From Desulfobulbaceae bacterium (GTDB lineage Bacteria > Desulfobacterota > Desulfobulbia > Desulfobulbales > Desulfocapsaceae), in contig DAOVUU010000100.1 in assembly GCA_030632405.1 (NCBI GenBank), forward strand, positions 1 to 7,932: a stretch of DNA of 7,932 bases. The letters run 5' to 3'. Of the stretch, positions 5,687-7,932 are shown piece by piece. Below the pieces are notes generated by a model. The model saw only the letters and a program-made list of their open reading frames with translations, was not told the DNA's origin and ran no database searches. The position numbers were made by a program, and so were the translations under genes. Within the stretch, counting starts at the first letter, position 1; every line of letters begins with the position of its first letter.

Positions 5687-7333
5687 TTAAACTAAGCATT
5701 CCTTTTGAGTCAATAAATCATTTAAGATAGCGTGATTTAAAGAGTAATCAACTGCTAAGTCAATTACATGGACTCCTTCTGTCTTCAAACAATTTTCTAA
5801 AATATGTAAAAACTCTTCACACGATCCTGGTCTATGTCCAATAGCTTTATAAGATGAAGCATACTGAACAAAATCAGGGTTGGTGTAGTCGAGCCCAAAA
5901 TTTTCAAACCCCATGCCTGCCTGCTTCCACTTAATCATGCCGTATGCATTATCATTTAAAATTATAACGGTAAGGTTAAGGTTCAGCCTGACGGCAGTCT
6001 CCAGTTCCTGCGAATTCATCATGAATCCACCATCTCCACAGACAGCCACAACATTTTTGTCGGGATTCACCATCTTTGCAGCAATTGCAGATGGAAGTCC
6101 CGCCCCCATTGTTGCAAGGGCATTGTCAAGTAAGAGTGTATTCGGCTCTGAACATTTGTAGTTTCTGGCAAACCAGATTTTATATACGCCATTATCAAGA
6201 GTAACTATATCTCCAGCATTCAGAAGATTGCTGATGGTATTCACCACCTTTTGCGGCAGTATTGGAAATCTTTCATCTGTGTAATATTTAGTCAGATGCT
6301 CTTTGATATTTGTTATTACTCTCCCGTAATATTCAAAATCCCAATGCTCTTGGGGGGACAGTAGAGCTGTCAGTGCATCAATGTTTGAAGCGATATCTCC
6401 GACGATATCAAGTTGAGGGAAGTACGTATCGTCAACTTCAGATGGGAAGAAATTCATATGGATAACTTTTGTTGAATCTTCCTCATTTTCCATGAAGAAT
6501 GGTGGTTTTTCTATAACATCATGTCCAATATTTAATATCAAATCGGCTCTGTCAATTGCACAATGTATAAAATCATCTTTTGATAGTGCTGCAGTCCCAA
6601 GACACAGGTGATGATTTTCGTCAACTACACCTTTACCCATTTGAGTTGTGAAAAATGGAATTTCAGACTTATTTACCAAATGTGTAAGTGAGTGACAAAT
6701 TCTCGTTCTGTTTGCTCCGGCCCCTATCAGGATGAGAGGCCGTTTTGAATTTTCTATCATCCGGACCGCACCCAACACAACATTTGTTTCTGCTATCGGA
6801 TAGACAAATGATTTTACGGGATAGATATTATCAGTTACCTCCTCATCTGCAATATCTTCAGGAAGTTCAATATGAACAGCACCTGGTCTTTCGGTTGTTG
6901 CAATTTTAAAAGATTCTCTGACCATTGATGGGATATTATTGCCGTTTACAATTTGTTTTGCATATTTAGTAACGGGTTTCATCATATTTATAACATCAAC
7001 AATTTGGAATCTTCCCTGTTTAGATTTTTTAATTGGTTTTTGGCCGGTAAGCATCATCATTGGCATTCCACCAAGTTGCGCGTAGGCGGCTGATGTCACA
7101 AAATTGGTCGCCCCCGGACCTAATGTAGCCAGACAAACACCGACTTTTCCGGTAAGTCTTCCGTAGGTCGCAGCAATAAAACCTGCCGCCTGTTCGTGTC
7201 GAGTTAAAATAAGTTTTATTTTTGATTTTCTAAGTGATTCCAAAAAGGCGAGATTTTCTTCACCTGGAATTCCAAATATAAATTCAACGCCTTCATTTTC
7301 TAAGGCCTTTACCAATAGATCCGATGCTTTCAT
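5687..7333 (-). CDS. ThDP-dependent acetolactate synthase-like enzyme (IlvB/AlsS family)
   Basis: This is a thiamine-diphosphate enzyme of the acetolactate synthase large-subunit family, 548 residues and complete. The N-terminal pyrimidine-binding domain has the activating E47 in TRHEQAAG and the LGPGATN motif (71-77). F109-Q110, a pair conserved in acetolactate synthases, follows. A central domain (about 185-325) has GAGANR and IGHDVIEKPP, parallel to the GYDPIEY segment of catabolic AlsS and lacking the arginine of anabolic enzymes. The C-terminal ThDP/Mg domain has GDGGF (433-437) followed by LNDNAYGM (459-466) and W469. The expected reaction is condensation of two pyruvates to acetolactate. 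Decarboxylation of another 2-oxo acid is possible given the aldehyde dehydrogenase partner. AGGAGA lies 4-5 bases before the start. The ATG overlaps the TGA of a 29-codon ORF. No regulatory small subunit is present in the window, as is usual for catabolic AlsS. Confidence 0.9.
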   Translation of the reverse strand: MKASDLLVKALENEGVEFIFGIPGEENLAFLESLRKSKIKLILTRHEQAAGFIAATYGRLTGKVGVCLATLGPGATNFVTSAAYAQLGGMPMMMLTGQKPIKKSKQGRFQIVDVINMMKPVTKYAKQIVNGNNIPSMVRESFKIATTERPGAVHIELPEDIADEEVTDNIYPVKSFVYPIAETNVVLGAVRMIENSKRPLILIGAGANRTRICHSLTHLVNKSEIPFFTTQMGKGVVDENHHLCLGTAALSKDDFIHCAIDRADLILNIGHDVIEKPPFFMENEEDSTKVIHMNFFPSEVDDTYFPQLDIVGDIASNIDALTALLSPQEHWDFEYYGRVITNIKEHLTKYYTDERFPILPQKVVNTISNLLNAGDIVTLDNGVYKIWFARNYKCSEPNTLLLDNALATMGAGLPSAIAAKMVNPDKNVVAVCGDGGFMMNSQELETAVRLNLNLTVIILNDNAYGMIKWKQAGMGFENFGLDYTNPDFVQYASSYKAIGHRPGSCEEFLHILENCLKTEGVHVIDLAVDYSLNHAILNDLLTQKECLV

Positions 7334-7419
7334 ACTTTCTCCTGAACTAATTCAGCTGGGATCGGAATATACGCCTTCCCGGTAAACTGGTAATGTGCTG
7401 ACCATTGAGGACTGTTCAT
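7330..7419 (-). CDS. possible 29-codon ORF overlapping the start of the ThDP enzyme gene
   Basis: ATG at 7419 opens a 29-codon frame (beginning MNSPQWSAHYQFTGKAYIPI) whose TGA shares ATGA with the start of the ThDP enzyme gene, the classic arrangement for translational coupling. It also carries that gene's AGGAGA ribosome site inside its last codons. Against it, the nearest upstream ribosome-like site (GGGGAG, 7441-7436) is 16 bases away and better placed for a different ATG at 7426, which reads a 24-codon frame ending at 7352. I do not recognise the peptide. It may be a true small protein, a coupling leader or chance. Confidence 0.35.
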   Translation of the reverse strand: MNSPQWSAHYQFTGKAYIPIPAELVQEKV

Positions 7420-7498
7420 GTTGCATTATTTTTTTCTCCCCGTTAACAAATGAGATGGGGTAGATCTACAATTTATTCCCATTCAGCGATCAAAAAAT

Positions 7499-7548
7499 GA
7501 CCCTTCCAATAAACAGTTGGCCAGATCACTTATTCCGCTTGGAAGGTC
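7499..7548. repeat. 10-bp inverted repeat in the divergent promoter region
   Basis: GACCCTTCCAA (7499-7509) and TTGGAAGGTC (7539-7548) pair over 10 bp with one bulged C. The uninterrupted core is 8 bp (CCTTCCAA/TTGGAAGG), and 29 bases lie between the arms. It is in the 333-base intergenic region between the ThDP operon and the MEDS regulator, and the spacing of half-sites is about four helical turns. It may be a looped or paired operator, or a leader-RNA hairpin for the operon. I found no clear promoter for the operon itself in this region. Confidence 0.45.
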
Positions 7549-7601
7549 TGAATTTTCAAACGATGTAACGTTAAATATATGCACCATTTCAAAATTTACA
7601 A

Positions 7602-7630
7602 TTGACGATATGTATATCAAAGTATATATT
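7602..7630 (+). promoter_or_regulatory. sigma70-type promoter of the MEDS regulator
   Basis: TTGACG (7602-7607, 5 of 6) and TATATT (7625-7630, 5 of 6) are separated by exactly 17 bases. Transcription would begin near 7637, about 30 bases before the regulator's ATG at 7667. A second -10-like TATACT at 7644-7649 has no matching -35. Confidence 0.6.
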
Positions 7631-7633
7631 TGA
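7617..7633. promoter_or_regulatory. inverted repeat over the -10 box, candidate autoregulatory operator
   Basis: TCAAA (7617-7621) and TTTGA (7629-7633) are reverse complements around seven bases and straddle the -10 box of the regulator promoter. A protein bound here would block RNA polymerase. DcmR, a characterised protein of the regulator's family, is a repressor, so autoregulation is plausible, but no site is known to me for comparison. Confidence 0.3.
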
Positions 7634-7666
7634 ATATCAATATTATACTACAATGTAGAGAAAACT

Positions 7667-7932
7667 ATGGAAAAACTACTCACTATCAAGGAAGCTGCTG
7701 GATTTTTAAATGTTTCAGAAATGTCTCTCAGACGCTGGACCAATAGTGGCAAACTAAAATGCTACCGGATAGGAGGTAAAAATGAGCGGAGATTTACCAG
7801 GAAAGCACTGGAAAACTTCCTTCAGCCAAATGAGAAGAGTGTACCGCTTGGAATCAGCAACACTTCCGTGAAAGATTCTTCTCATATTGCCCATTTCTAT
7901 AAAGATGCTGATGAGAGTGTGGCGGTGGGAAC
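7667..7932 (+). CDS. HTH plus MEDS-domain (DcmR-type) transcriptional regulator, 3' end beyond window
   Basis: The first 88 codons are present. Residues 1-50 form a MerR/excisionase-type helix-turn-helix (HTH_17): LLTIKEAAGFLNVSEMSLRRW, then the wing-like GKLKCYRIGGKNERRFTRKALENFL. A polar linker follows. From about residue 75, HIAHFYKDADE matches the opening of the MEDS sensory domain found in DcmR, the dichloromethane dehalogenase regulator, and in many methanogen and methylotroph proteins. A MEDS domain of well over 100 residues would continue past the right edge. The ATG has only a weak ribosome site (TAGAGA), but no better in-frame start exists, because the ATG at 7653 is followed at once by TAG. 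It is divergent from the ThDP/aldehyde dehydrogenase operon, the usual place for a local regulator of that operon. The signal it senses is unknown. Confidence 0.85.
   Translation, partial: MEKLLTIKEAAGFLNVSEMSLRRWTNSGKLKCYRIGGKNERRFTRKALENFLQPNEKSVPLGISNTSVKDSSHIAHFYKDADESVAVG

Noticed and set aside
7352..7426. 24-codon ORF from ATG 7426 with GGGGAG at 9 bases
   Set aside because: Its ribosome-site spacing is good, but the peptide is short and unrecognised, and it ends 19 bases before the ThDP gene. It is kept only as an alternative to the 29-codon ORF.

Overview
The window looks like a chromosomal stretch from a Gram-negative, selenocysteine-using anaerobe or facultative anaerobe. It has strong Shine-Dalgarno sites, three probable exported proteins, a c-type haem protein, and a DcmR-type (MEDS) regulator. 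A Desulfobacterota (former Deltaproteobacteria) host would fit, but this is inferred from gene content and not from any phylogenetic marker in the window.

Layout, left to right. (1) The 5' end of an unidentified gene runs off the left edge on the minus strand. It is followed by a 69-bp element bounded by perfect 13-bp inverted repeats. (2) A complete periplasmic gamma-glutamyltransferase (ggt, plus strand, 327-2063) carries every catalytic residue checked. (3) About 390 bases follow with no certain gene. They contain a plus-strand frame with a strong ribosome binding site and two in-frame TGA codons. (4) Three minus-strand genes follow. In transcription order they are a peroxiredoxin-like selenoprotein (3529-4176, in-frame TGA at 3928-3930), a cytochrome P460-family c-type cytochrome (2881-3354), and an 85-residue exported protein of unknown function (2453-2710). 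A rho-independent terminator or attenuator lies between the first two. (5) A minus-strand operon has an acetolactate-synthase-like ThDP enzyme (5687-7333) followed 6 bases later by an aldehyde dehydrogenase (4289-5680). A 29-codon ORF overlaps the ThDP gene start by ATGA. (6) Divergent from that operon, a HTH plus MEDS-domain regulator starts at 7667 and runs off the right edge, behind a good sigma70-type promoter.

The most important point for an annotator is the selenoprotein. A standard genetic-code reading splits it into two truncated ORFs (3928-4176 and 3529-3900). The TGA replaces exactly the first cysteine of the family's W-C-P-Y-C active site, giving U83-P-Y-C86, and a SECIS-like hairpin follows it.

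How the genes may work together. The selenoprotein, the P460-type cytochrome and the small exported protein could serve redox or nitrogen-oxide/peroxide stress, but only adjacency supports that. The ThDP enzyme and aldehyde dehydrogenase form a compact metabolic pair that may convert a 2-oxo acid through an aldehyde or acyloin to an acid, under the divergent regulator. The true substrate cannot be read from the sequence. This right-hand block looks more A+T-rich than the ggt region (hand counts of single 60-base lines: 30% G+C at 6481-6540 versus 50% at 601-660).
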